Assembly: GCA_014529385.2 (NCBI GenBank)
Contig: CM043968.1
Span: forward strand, 23,836,013-23,900,012
Reading direction: 5' to 3'
Length of the DNA stretch: 64,000 bases
Origin: Adiantum capillus-veneris
Taxonomy: Eukaryota > Streptophyta > Polypodiopsida > Polypodiales > Pteridaceae
Positions 9,871 through 23,800 of the stretch are shown in pieces. The notes under the pieces are model-generated. The model did not search any database and was not told the origin of the DNA. It saw only the letters and a program-made list of their open reading frames with translations. Position 1 is the stretch's first letter. Each line of letters begins with the position of its first letter. Made by a program: the position numbers and the translations under genes.

Positions 9871-12800
9871 CTATCAAATGTAAAACAGATGTCAGCAATG
9901 TTTGATAACTCCAAAATAAACTTTTCAAGTGCAACATGTTGGCATGCCAATGTCACATTCTGTGCTCAAACTCTGCAAGAAACTATTTAGCTAGCCACAG
10001 CATATAAGGAGAAGCCCTTGTACTAAAGGTGGAGTGGTATGATTCTGGTTTTCCCCATCATTATGGGGGGTACCCAATCACAGTTGAATATGGGCGCCAT
10101 TGACCTTTCGACTAGGCCTCTCGTAGTTGAAAACAGGGACCTTTTGAAATTCGAATAGATGTGGACCCAATGCAAAATGGCAAAAGAAGGGTGCAGCACC
10201 AGGACTCCCCGGGAGGTGACCCATCCCAATACTGTTCACACTTAACTGTGGAGTATTAGCGTTGGTATGACCGCACACCACTTGTTGAGCGTACGTGTGC
10301 TGTGCGCACGTCCCGCACAAGTTTTTTTTTTGGAGGGGGTTTGGGGGGGAGGGGGGATATAGCTAACCCTAAACGCAACCATTCAGGTCAAATACAAGGT
10401 TAAAGTATAAAACAAGCAAAGAAGGCATCCGGCACCTGTCAGGGCGATATGTCCTCAGAGAAGGTGCAAGGTATGCCCTGTGACCCGTAACCATGCTCGC
10501 AAAACTGGGCCTACCATTCCTATCACGATCAAACCCTGGGAAAAAAACTGTTGCTTCCACACAAATGATATAATCCAAGGCTGCCCAGAGTAATTTATGT
10601 CCCTTTAACTGGAGATCTGCAAATGAAGGTGGAGGTTCTTGATCAGAAACTGCTAACCAGCTCCACCAACCTTCGAGTTCATGGATGTAGATATTTCGAC
10701 TTGGAGGTGGTGGAAGCGGTCTAGGTCGAGGACCTGCAACTTCCCAAGCTGCAAGCATTTTCTTTATATCTTCAGGCGACGGAGGGGGTGGAGATGGTGG
10801 CGGAGGGGGCAAAGCTTCCTCGGGCCCGTAAACAACAGCCCTCTCTTCTTCTGTTGTTAGACTAGTCCTATCTTCAAGATTTCTGAACATGGCACGTAAT
10901 GGGACTAAAACTCGTTGTCCACCAAAAATCTCACCACCAGAGATATAAATACGTGTGTGAGGCCCATATCCTAGAGCACGAAAAAGTACACCAGCCTGCA
11001 TTAAAGAAGGTACCCCAATCTTAATCACATCAACAGCAATAGCCTGAAAATCATAACAGGCACTTCACCTCTTCTGGCATGATCGGGCAAGAACCATTCT
11101 TCCACACTAATTCTGAGTCCACACTAAGATTTCCCTTTAAATGCCCTTCCTTGATCATGAGGGCCCGCCTATGCTGTATAAGCTCCGTGTGAAGATCCTG
11201 GATGCCCCAAATCAAGAACTTCAATGTTTCACTCTCCTTCATCACTTAAAGGCAGATAACTCTTAACTTTTCACCTTCTTGTGCAAAGAAAAAGAAAAAA
11301 AGGTTGCAATACTGAGCACTTGAGAGTCTTACTGAAAGAAGAATAATTCATGCCCAATCCATAGACACATACCTGAAAGCGCTCTGCACAGCCATGAAAT
11401 GCTAGAGAATCACGCTCCAGACCAGTGTGAAAAGCAAGGTATGGTTGTCCCAGAGCCTGTAACCTAAAAGTTAAAAAGCCATCACTTCACTTCAAATGCT
11501 CGCAAAAGCTACATCATAGAGAAAGCAGGAAAGCAGTGCACCAGTCTGCATAACTAGAATGCAAGAAGAGCCAGACTGCAAAAGACTAGCACGTTGAATA
11601 CCATACTGCAATGACCGAAATACAGAGGCTATTGGATTATTTAAGCACATGGAGTTGAAGAAGAAAAGTGATGAGAAAAAGCACCACAATGTAGGCCAGA
11701 AAAACTGAAACTCAAACCCCAGCGAGGTTAACATATACCAAAGTCCTGGCTCGCCCAGACCATTGCAATGGGGTATAAAACATCACGTCACCCACATCAC
11801 TTTCAAAGTAAAAGCAGGATGATGTGAGATGCAGGGAACTCAGATGACAAGTGTGTGTTATGATGCACATTCACATTTCCTCTTGATGCGGATCACAGAA
11901 ATCCCATTTCACAATAGAGTAGTTTCAAATTTCAGAGAAGACCCTATGAGAAGGGTTTAATGAGCAACCTTTGAACCATCCGAAACCCAAGTTCCTGTAC
12001 TTCTTTTCGAAAGCGCAATGCTTCAAAGGCAACCCTGCATCTCAATCTCTGATACTCAGCCAACTGGGGAGGCAGCATGCTCTGCAAGAAAGAGTTAGCA
12101 AAACCTTATACTTCCTCTTTGGTTTTCCGGTGTATCCAAAATCTAAACAGCGATGCTCAATATCTCCTAGAATATTGTATACTGAAACTCGCGACTACAA
12201 AAGGCAATATGCTAAGACTATTGCAAGATGCTCTAGGGACCTAAGATAGTAGACCCCATACATAACAAGCATCCAACTGAATTGTGAATAGAAGGCGAAG
12301 TGACGAAGATTAAGCACAGGAAGAGAATGTCAAAGCTAGTCCATTAACCCAGCAGCAGGTACTGACCTGGAGACAGCCCCCTCCAGAGATCACAAAGCCT
12401 AATGCACCTCTAGTCTTCAAGGCAGGTAGAAAAGTCTTCATGTAAAAGTCTGGTGTTGAGGATGGGCTTGCCTTCATTAAGGCCTTCCTCTTTCTGACTC
12501 CTGCAAATCTCTTGGGGAAGTACTTCACTACGGAAACGTCACGTTTGAGGGTCATAATAAAATGTTTCTCATCATAAATGTAGCCAAACCCCTTGTACTT
12601 TGAGCTGCAATTGAATACAGTGTTAGAGCAACCTGCTTCAATTGTCCTTAAAATTTAAGTATTTCCACAACAAGTTCGACTTGATGCATGTACCTGATTC
12701 CAGTAGCAGAAGACACTTCTTGAAGCTCTGGCAACACCAGTGTGACATTCAACAGCCTTGCAACAACGACCAAATCACAAATCTGGCATGCAGAAAACCA

Positions 12801-15800
12801 CAATAAAACACTAAAGAGAAGCTGGTGAGTGTGAAGTGTTTAAGGCAATATACAGATTTCTTTATGAGAAAATTGGACCTTACAGATGATCTTATGTCAT
12901 GAAATTCTCCTTCAATAACTGCCCACAGAAAACCATTGGTAACCTGAGTAGAAGCTGTCAAAGAGAATATCTCTGTGAGTGCGGTGATGTATACTCAAGC
13001 TCAACTTTGGAAACCAAATGGAGCATTTGAAATATTGAGCATGGCTGCACAAATGTGAACAGTTCACAACAATGCCAGAAAACCATCGTCATTAACATCT
13101 ACAAGCTCTTACTGTAGATACAATACTACAGCGGAAAGCAGGATACAAAATGATTGGTAAAGCAGCAAGACACAAATACGGGGTAAAACAGCATGATTTC
13201 TGCCAATTCTTCTAAGCATCACACTCAGATTGCATCGCAGCCGACCATTTTTTTGAATTTTTTGCTTCGTCAAATGACAAAGGTTCTTCCTCTTGATACA
13301 AACTAGGCACAACCAAAACATAACAATCTGACGCATAAGAGGCATGCTGAGAACCTAAACAAGTACGACTAGACAAGGTGCACCCATATTACAATCACAC
13401 AAGGTTCGCACCAACCAGCTTGGCATACCCCTAGCCTGCTCATTTTCAGCCTTATCCTCATAAATTACATCTTGTATATCTACACCAAAACCTCAAATGG
13501 AGTCTAACTTGGGAGCAAAGTCGTACTAGACTGGTTGAGAATATAAACAGCTATAGCAACGGCGTCGACCCACAAAAACTTGGGTAGATCCCGATGTTGC
13601 AGCATAGTTCGGACCATCTCCACGTCAGTCACATTCTTCTGCTCAAGTACTCTATTCTTTTACGAAAATCCGTTAATGGCAAGCTAACGCTTGATGCAAT
13701 TGTCTGACAATACTAAACAAAAGCGTTGGAGATAAACACTCCACCCCTGTCTGCATGAATGGTCTTCACTTGCTTGCCTGATTCCTCATCCACACAAGTG
13801 TCACCAATTCTTGAAGATCTCAAAAGCCTCATCCTTGTGCTTGAGGAAGTGTACCCAAGTAAAGCATCTAAAATGATCCACCAGAAACACCTAAGGATGA
13901 AGTCTGTATTGGTCCACAAAGGTCAGTGTGACCCAACTCTAACAATGCAGTGCTTCAAAATAGCTTCTCTAAGTTGCTTCCCATGAATGCACGAAGTGCA
14001 TTGTCCTTGCCTACTCCCAACATCGAGTAAGTCACCAATCATTCAATTACGAAAAGCACAATGGAGAGCATCAATATTCCAAATCGCCAAGCTAATAATT
14101 CCAAAGATCATTTGAGGGAGAGCCAGCACTGAGAGGAGAGCTTGAGGCTTGTAGAGACCATGCTCCACCGTGCCCCTGCTACCCTCCTTTCTTGAGATAA
14201 GATCCCGAATAGCCACTGCATGTTCCATGGAGACCACCTCCATGCCCAACTTGCACACCCCGTGCACAGACAAAGATGGAACCCAATTGTGGAACATGTA
14301 CATTTAAGGAATGCATCCCCCCTCTTACGTTTGGAATCGGGTCCATAGTGTCCCCACTATGAATAGATGTCACCAATTTGTCGCCAATAAAAACAGAATC
14401 ATAGTGTCCCCGTATGTTCGATAAGAGATCCTTTGAAGGTGTGATGTGCTTGAAAGCACCACCATCAAGGATCCAATCTCAAGAGTCTCTAACTACAAGA
14501 GTTGTCTCAACCTCCAATCTCACAAGAGAAGTCTGCGAGGGAATCATCTCCCAATAGACAAAGGCTAGGGCCTTTGGCTATAGCCAAAGAAGGGGGCTCT
14601 CCAATGTACATTTGACACTTCCGCCAATAATGACCTTTATTGGGACAATTAGTACAAAGTCACTCTTTCAAAGCCTCCCACTCAGCACACATTGTTGCCA
14701 TTGTTGTTCCTGCTTTTGTTGTTATTGCTGTTGTTGCTGTGTTATTGCTGCATTTATTATTTGCCTTTTGCTTCCCTTTTGAAGAGAAACCTATCAAGGC
14801 TTCGGAGCCGGACTTCCTCGCTTTATTGAACCGCTTCTCCTGGTCCAATACCATTGGGGCTATCTCCTTCCAAGTAATGGTGTTCAACCCTCCACTAGCA
14901 ATCAATGAAAAATACGAAGCAGTCGAACGAGGAGGCGATTGAGCCAAAAGTTAAATGGCCATGTCCTCCAAACTAATCTTCTTCCCCATGAGAAGTATCT
15001 CCTACTGAAGCTCCAACATCTTGTTGATTTGTTCTCTCACGATTGTCTGTTGGGCATCCGCGGTCCTCAATTGCACCTTCAAAGTAGCCCACTTCATCGA
15101 AAACACTCCATCATATAGGAAAGCAAATGATTTTAATTAAAATCATCTTCGCATCCTTCATCAAACGAAGGTGACTCATAAGCCATGGCATACGATTGAC
15201 GATATGAAAAATTGAAGGTCTCCAACGCCATAGTAGAATTGTGGCCAATCTCCCTACTCTTTGTTGCTCTTGGACTCGTCCTTTGAAACCTCCTCGAGTA
15301 CTAAATTGTATTCTTGTTTGAAACTTCACTCGTCTCCACGATCTCCGAAGAATACTTGGGCATGTGAATCAACTAGGACAAGTAGAGATGAAGAGGGTTC
15401 TCCAAATCAGTCCCCTAGAATGTGAAAAACAACAACCGGGTCGTGCACTCCTCGTTGCCTTAAAAAATCAGCACCTAAAACTTGCACCAATCAGAATCCG
15501 ACTCAAAAGCAAACAGATGGCTCTAATAACATGTCAAAGGTGCAGCAAGGTGAATTGGATGATGATCGAGCCTACAATAGGTGCAAAAGACTCTCAATCA
15601 AGGGCAGCCACTGATCCTCAAAGATGCCGCAATGAATTCTCCTCCAAATCAGCCCCGAACCACGGGCAACCCTTGTCACGTGCGCCACGTCGACAAGCTT
15701 CTACTACAGTCTAGCATCAATCTTAGCTTAGGACCTAGCCTCGCACCCTTGTGAGCCTCTAGCTTAACGTGCATGTCCAAGCCGGTCATAGTTGCGTACC

Positions 15801-17814
15801 CTCTCTTGCACAGTACAGCCAGTCAGCATTTAGGCATGCAAACCACAGCTTAGGTAATTTTATTAATAAGTGACTTTGGGCAAATTTTTATGAAACAGTG
15901 GGCTGAAGACTAATCTGCTCGACCCAACCTTGCATCTCTATTTAGGCAGCATGGGCACGCAAGAAGAGCCAGGTAGAATAAGTGCCAAGCACCAGAAATC
16001 AGCCTGACAACTGATTTTTTACTTTTTACTTTTTTGGGCTAGAGCCGGCAAGCCAGCAAGAAACTGCGCGTGCACACAAACGAGTCAAAGACAAGTTATC
16101 TTGCGGACTTGCCGACAAGGGGAAAAGCGCCTCCATGCCATACCGTGGCATGTCAACGGGGAATGGAAGCAAGTTTCCCCCTCGGGGGAGTAAAAAGTAT
16201 TTTCATGCCATGTTACTCAGTCCATGTTCCCTTGTTAGTCACACCACCCGAAGGTAACGTCGGGAAATCACCAAACGAATTCAGTGATGCACTTAAGGAC
16301 CAAGGCTGAGAGAGAGGGACGAACCCTTGTAACTCACAGACCGTGCTACTGATCGCCCTTCCTCAAGCACCCAGTGCCAGCGTTTCTGACATCAGTACCC
16401 AGCACCCCCAGCATTTTATCCTCTTCAGCCTAGCCAGTGTTCAGCAAGACCGTTCAGCCTGCGTTTTAGCATCAGCATCGAGCTTCATCAGATTTCAGCC
16501 TCGTCGCATCCAGTAGCAGATTTCAGCCTTCAGTCCCTAGCATTTTCAGAATTCAGCCATAGCCTCGCACTACAAGCATCTCTACCAAGCATCGTCGTCG
16601 TCGTCAACGCCTTCGCAGTACCAAGCATCTCCAGCAATACCCATTAGCACCTCAGCAGCACCACAGCAACTGATCGCCCTTCCTCAAGCACCCAGTGCCA
16701 GCGTTTCTGGCATCAGTACCCAGCACCCCCAGCATTTTATCCTCTTCAGCCTAGCCAGTGTTCAGCAAGACCATTCAGCCTGCATTTTAGCATCAGCATC
16801 GAGCTTCATCAGATTTCAGCCTCGTCGCATCCAGTAGCAGATTTCAGCCTTCAGTCCCTAGCATTTTCAGAATTCAGCCATAGCCTCGCACTACAAGCAT
16901 CGTCGTCGTCGTCATCAACGCCGTCGCAATACCAAGCATCTCCAGCAGTACCCATTAGCACCTCAGCAGCACCACAGCACTAAGTACCCATCAGACCCGC
17001 AACACAAGTACCCACCGCAATGTTAAAGTTTTGGCATCTCAAGTAAACTTCCCAATGTGGTCCCATTAATTATTGTCTTTTAGGTATTTATTTTACTTCA
17101 CCCCTCTACAGCAGCGCTTTAAAACGCTGCACCACAGAGACGCCAAATCCCTCTTCTATCGGTGGCATTTCAGAACACAGCCCCCGGCATCCTTTGTCGG
17201 CAGTCCACGACACCCCTCCTTCCCTGCGTTTAAGAACGCAAGTTCGGCAGCCCACCCGACAGCATCGACCATCTCTCCCCTTCGCTGCGTGCATCTTGAA
17301 ACGCACATGCGGGCAGTGCCCTTCGCGACGACGACTCCCCACTGTTTTGGTGTTTTTGGCATTTCAAAACGCTGTTAAGCCAGTAGAGACTTCCTTCTCC
17401 CACTCCAGCGTTTCAAAACGATGCTTGCATTGCCTTTGAAATCGGCCCACCCTCCATCCCCTCATCGATCCCCCCCCCCCCCCCCCCCCCTTCTCCCTTG
17501 GTGTTTGAGCGTTTTAACACACTGAATACTAGGAGTTTTTGGGATTTTTGAGTTGCAGAGAGGAGTGAGGTGACTGACCTCTGGAAGATTGGAGCAAGAG
17601 CTTGCGGAGCAGCTTGGGAGAAGCAAAGTGAGTGGAGCTGCTTGGGGGAGGCCGGGAGATTGGAGCTCCAGAGAGGGATAGGAGAGTTTGCGGAGCCCAC
17701 TTCGTGTGGAGCTCGCTGTGCAGAGGAGTGGAACGGCTTGGAGGTTTATTTTGCGGCTTGGGATTAGTGCGGCCACTATTGGAGTGCAAGAAGTGTGAGT
17801 GCACATGTGCGGAA

Positions 17815-17901
<87 letters not shown>

Positions 17902-20765
17902 GCCAGAGATGGTGAAGAGGGGGCGATCAGTCCCCCCATGACTACCATGAGCAAAAGACCCTCAGTACAATCAGTATAATGGAAGTGGGTACCTCCCTGG
18001 CCCTATATATAGGTGCCCAAGGGGAGGTAGGGCAAGGCCTGATGAAAATGATAAATCCCACCAACCCAGCAGAAAAATGATATATGGAAATATATGTGGG
18101 CGCCCGGACAAAGTGGGCGGCCAGCCCCAAACTCGGACGGCCAGACCAGGTACAATCTAGACTATGAGTGGCCAGCCCGAAGACATACTAGCCGTACAAG
18201 TATGCCCTAGACCTGTGAATCAGCATAGTGGTGTAAGTCTAACAAGAAGGCTTCTCAGATTACCAGATCTTGCAGCTTTAACATGGCCCCCCTTGCTCGA
18301 GCGCCAACGACAAATTAAATGGCAATAACTACGCTCATTGGAATTTGATCATGTGACTCTGGTTCTCACGGAAAAGCTTATGGAATATTGTCAACAGCTC
18401 GGAGCCCCGTCCCACGAGGGATCCCAACAGCAGGTACACCCACCTTCAAGATGACGAATATCTCAAATCGTGTGTCGATTGAAATGTGGCTAATGCGAAG
18501 GCAATGTCAGCAATTGCAGAATCTCTTACAAAGGACATTTCTCCAGCCATTCAGGCTTTGAAGACTGCCAACGATATGTGGTTCAAGCTCCTCGGAATGT
18601 TTGATCTGAATTCTACAATGCGAGCAATCACCCTCCTTGGACAATTATTTGCCATCCAATTTCCATCAAGAAGTTCCATGCAATCATTTCTTATGAAGGC
18701 TAAAGTTATTCATGATCAACTATCGGCTATGAGAAGTGTCACAAACTGTTGACGTGTCAAGCCAATGAAGAACGAAGCCAACCTGCAGATCCGGGCTGAG
18801 GGGCGTGAAGAAGCAGCAAAAGAAGAACAAGCAGCAAAAGAAGTTTTACCAACTTGCAAAGTCTTGCCGAGTGGCCTATTTTTTAAAGACGAGTTTCCAC
18901 CAACTTACGGGACCTCGTTCGATGGGGCCCACGGAACCTAAAGCCATCAAACTAAAGCAGGACCAGCACACACAGAGTCCAGACACACAAAGCGTAGAAA
19001 ATTCATGACGTGCAGCAACTGTACGGACGGCTGCGAACTGCGCTGACAGTGCCACGTGGCAATCTGTACGAAATTTCGCAATTTACATTGTCGACTCACG
19101 ACATGGCAGGTTGTACACTTATTTTACGTTTGTTGCTTTTGGGAGGCCAGATGCTTTTGGAACTGGAATGCTTTTCATATTAAACTTCTTTTAGAGGCCA
19201 AGAGCATTTAAATATGACCCATGGGCTCTCACTCTGGGAGTCTACCTGCAGGGGCTACAGAGCAGTGCCATGGGAGTTGTACCGAGTTCAAGCAATATAA
19301 AGAAATAGCGAAAGGGGCGCCAATGTTTGGGGCCAATGCTCTCTTGGGGTGAACTCGTGGTGCCCGTCCCCGTGACAAGAAGTGCATTGACGAGTACTCA
19401 ATTAGCTGCTTTGGTTCTCATGAAGTTGCCTGAGGCGAACGCAACGGTGGCTAGAATACTTCGGCTACAAGTCACGAAGGAAAAGCTGGAATTTGATTGT
19501 CTCAGCTCTTTTCTCATTAAGGAGGAAGTCGTGTTGATAACTCAAGGCAAAATTCATTTCTGAGACAAGTGGACCAAGAACTGTTGTTACAATTATGGAA
19601 AGCGTGGTCATTTGGCCAAGGATTGCAGATCCAAAGGCAAAGACAGAGATTCTACAAAGGACAAAGGTAAAAATACCATCAAGAGAAAAGCAGTGATAGT
19701 GACTCAAGGAAGGACATCAAAGAGGCTGCCGATGTCATGGAGTCTACACTGGCACAGACTCCCGCCTTCTAGTCACATGGAGACCAATGACGCCACCAGC
19801 TTCAGCCAGAGAGAGGCTCGTGAGTGGCAAATTAATTTGGACCCTTGTGTTGGAGTTCAAGTTATCGGTGTTTGAACCCGTAGGTCAGAGTTCAAGGCAC
19901 ATGCATCTGGCAAGGAACCAATCAGACGTTTCTAAAACACTACGGATGAGTGTACCAATCCATTGTTGTTGGTCGGATCATGGACAAGATGTGTTCCACA
20001 TTTCATTATCTTGGAGTATTATATTTTGGACGTGATGTGTTCACAATTCACGAATGGGGATTCTTGGATGTAGTGTGGTCTACAGTTCACATTTTCTAAA
20101 AAGGCAACTGATGCTCAAGATGGCATTCTTCCAAGGTACAAAGTTGAGGGTAGCAAAAGCAAGGTGTATCCAATAGTCCAAGGCCTTCTACTCAGGTGTC
20201 CATGGTAGCTTCTTTGTCAACTTGGTCTCGCTATTGATGTTCACTATGAGCTGCAGAGAGGGTGTTTGTAACAAACTTGGACACCCCAAGTCTAGATTCT
20301 ACCACGACACATCAAAGATTCACTTTAAAATGGTTCAGAAAAGACGACACGGCCCGGTGTAGTTCTGTGCCAAGAGGTATTGGCCCCAAAGACTGGCGCC
20401 CCTTTCGGTATTCCTTTTTATATTAATCTGTGTGCAAAGTACAAGAGAGACCGCAAAAACTCACACTCAGACTCTGCGTCCAAATGCCCTGAGTAACGAG
20501 ACCCTATTTATTCTTACAAAGGATGCCCAGAAAGCAGAGCCCCAAAATCTCAAACTCAAAAGCTTCTAACTCAAAAGCATTATGCCCAAAAACCTAGCCA
20601 ACGTAATTTTTTGAAATCCGTACGGCCTATCAACGCAAAAGGCGAGACGTCCATACTGTTATCCGTGCAGCCTGCCACGTTTGCATGTCGGCGCAATCTA
20701 CGAGATTCCGTTCGCTGCTACCACGTCAGCCTGTTGGCACATTTCCCGGAATTCCGTAAAGTCAA

Positions 20766-20813
<48 letters not shown>

Positions 20814-23800
20814 GAGGGCTTGCCACGTCACCAATTTGTGACATACCCCCCTCTTGAAAGAATTGTAATCACCCTCGATTACGCCTGCAAAACAGACAGA
20901 GGCTATAAACTTTCTTAGTAGACATTGACTATTAGTACCGATGCACTAGACACAACACATCTAGCACTTGTACAAAACGACAGTCACATCGAGGACATCA
21001 CAAGACATCACTTGACATCACATGACAAATCACATACAAATTCATTCAAAATCTCACACCATGATCAATCGGCAATGTATTTAGTAATCGCATCTAGATC
21101 CATTCCGGACCTCACGGATGCCCGATTAACTAATCCTTATTGCAATCATGTTTATAGAGAATTATGAGACCGAAATGCTGCAGTCATTTCGTATTTCACT
21201 TCTGCACTCAAACAAGTCCAGTACAAATCAATCATTTTCATTTTCGAGAATTCTAGTTATAAAGTCATACAGCAGAATACTACTCAGCCCTTTAGTATCC
21301 CTGAAACCCAAAGGAGACATCAGTGACTCTATTCAGAATCGGGGTAATCTGTTGACAAAGGAGCAGAGTGACTCCCCTCTTTCGCAAACCCACTGCACTA
21401 GATTCAACCTTGCCGAAATCGGGGTTCTATCGGAGTAGACTATGCTAAACCGAATGCTTCAAGGTAAAGTTCCAAAATCTGAGGAGTATCTGCTAGGTCC
21501 TCCTCCTCCATCCACTTCCTATCCAATGCAGGATGGTTCTTGAACTTAACCAAGAACCGCCTAAACACTTTACCTTTTATCTTTCTATCCTTGTGTGCCA
21601 ATATCTTTTCTGGAACAAGTATCTCCTCGCTTTCATCCACCTCGGGTTGCTCATCTGGCTCCCCATCATCGGGCACATCACCTTTAAAAGGCTTTTGTAA
21701 CAAACTGCTGACATGTCAAAGCCTAAAGAATGGAGCCAACTTACAGATGATGTGGTGCCCGAGAGCAAAAACCCTAACCCTAATTTTTGCCAAAAACCCT
21801 AACTGTTGAAACCCTAACCCTAAAACCTGCAAACCCTAATTCTAGAAACCCTAAGAAGAACAAGCAACAAAAGAAGTCCTACCAACTTATGGGGACCTCG
21901 TCCGATGGGGCCACAAGTGACATAAAGGCATTAAAAATAAAGCAGAACACACTCAAAAGACTTTGCACATCAAAATATGATGATGTGGCACTTGTACGGA
22001 CGTCCCGGAATTCGCGGCGGATTTTTAGGAAAATCCCGAAATTTTAGGAAAGTGATTTTTTTGGGGTCAGCTTTTCATATTTGATGCTTTTAGGCTTTGG
22101 GCCTTTAAATATGAGCCTTGGGGACCCTCTCTGGCACTTTTTAGCGCGCAGATTGCAGAGCAGGTGCTCCTCGGTTGTTGTACTTTGTGAATCGGCAGTA
22201 ATATAAAGAAATACCGAAAGGGGTGCCAAGGTTTGGGGCCAATACTCTCTGGGGTGGAATTCCGCCACTCTGCGTCGCGTGTTGTCTCTCTCTCTCTCTT
22301 TCAGTTGTGATTGAAGTGCTAAAAGTTTGTTCAGTCAGTTCTTTTCTATTGGCACATGGTGCCCGTCTTGTGACAGTGGTATCAGAGCATTAGGCGTGTG
22401 CTTTTCTGAAAGCATACCGGTCCTACAAAAGAGCAGACAGAGCTATTGGAATTGAATTATATTTGAGGTATCAGCCACTCCCACCCTTACTTCATCGCGC
22501 ATCGGGCGCGCTCCCGTCTTCACCGCTCATGTCTTACAGGGCATAAGCCAATTAAGATCCCTTGCAAGAGAAGGATCCAGATTTGTTTCAAGTCACTGTT
22601 TTTCTCAAAAGCAGTGCCATGCAGATGTTGATGTCTACAGCTACCAAGCAGCATACTCCAAGTACTTGGCAAGCTTTAAAGAAAAAATTTTCCCGAAGTT
22701 GTATGGTTTCTGACATCTTCCTTCGGAGTGCAACTTCTGGCAGAGTGGGGTATCCTAAAATGCTTGCCATGGAAACCCTAACAGATTATAACTTGAAGTT
22801 TCTCGACATCTCCCAGTAGATGTCTCTTCACGAGCAGATGACCTTGGAGGTTTAGTGTGATTGTTATCTCTTGGGACTACCATCGCCGCCAAAGAAACAC
22901 TGTTTGTCCAAGAGCTGATGGACCATGCCGTGCTCGGCTACGACCTCATGGAAGGAAACTAATCCTAATTTTTGGTGCAGGTTTCAAGATGAAAAGTCAG
23001 TCGACTTTTCGAGCTCGACTAATGTCGAGATTGCTTTTTAAGTTTGAGTTTTGTTTGATCTTGTTTGGTGATCCTGTTTGGAATTTGTTTGAAATGGATG
23101 GTATCTGTTTTTGGTGCAAATTTGAATTGATTGACTCTGGTTTGATACTAGTTTCAATGATTGGTGATTTTACTCCCGGGTGGAGAAGTGAGAAATACTG
23201 TTTTGGTATTGTTTGAACCTCAGAACGACGCAGGCCGATGCCTGGGGACCGTTTGGTTGTATGCTTGTAAAATAATTGTTGTTGTGACTCTCGGCCCGGA
23301 CCTGGATGGTTATGCGGGAGGAGTATTAAGAAGTCTGAGTAGTGGTTACTCTCAGCACCTCCAAACGACGCAGGCTACAGTCTGGGGGCGTTTGGTTGTA
23401 AAAGGCCTCTATATCTCCCGGCCCGGACCTTGTTAGGTTATGCGGGAGGAGTGATGAGGGAGTCGTTGAATATCTCATGGCCCGGACCTTGTTAGGTTAT
23501 GCGGGAGGAGTGTTCATCAGCGGCTTTATGTTTCTATGTGTTGTAACATGCATATGTGAGCATTTCTGTTGCATTGTGATGTGCCAACCACTGAATATTC
23601 CTAATTGGATGAGATTGCCTGGGTATGTAATTTTAGTGCATCAAGACACCCGAGGAAGATCAATACGGTCTGGGTGTGATGGCTAATTTTACTACGCCGG
23701 AATATCAAGAGTTCCAATCTAGACGAAAGGAGAAGCTAACTCCTTGATCAAAACAGCCGATAGGAGCAGCTAACTCCTTGATCAAAAGAGCAGAAAGGAG

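Noticed and set aside
10369-11028. Treating the 219-codon ORF as a single-exon gene
   Set aside because: The conserved family sequence is contained in 10436-10995 and joins to flanking exons by GT-AG introns; the ends of the ORF are intron.
14640-14942. 100-aa plus-strand ORF with hydrophobic Val/Ala stretch
   Set aside because: It is antisense to the copia gag relic on the minus strand.
17413-17979. Several long overlapping ORFs on both strands
   Set aside because: They are due to GC-rich composition, poly-C and the (GA)n run; they encode simple repeats and show no motif.
21757-21862. Interstitial telomere remnant
   Set aside because: The AACCCTAA units are irregular and recur at the same position in both LTRs of element E, so they are part of the LTR, not a telomere scar.
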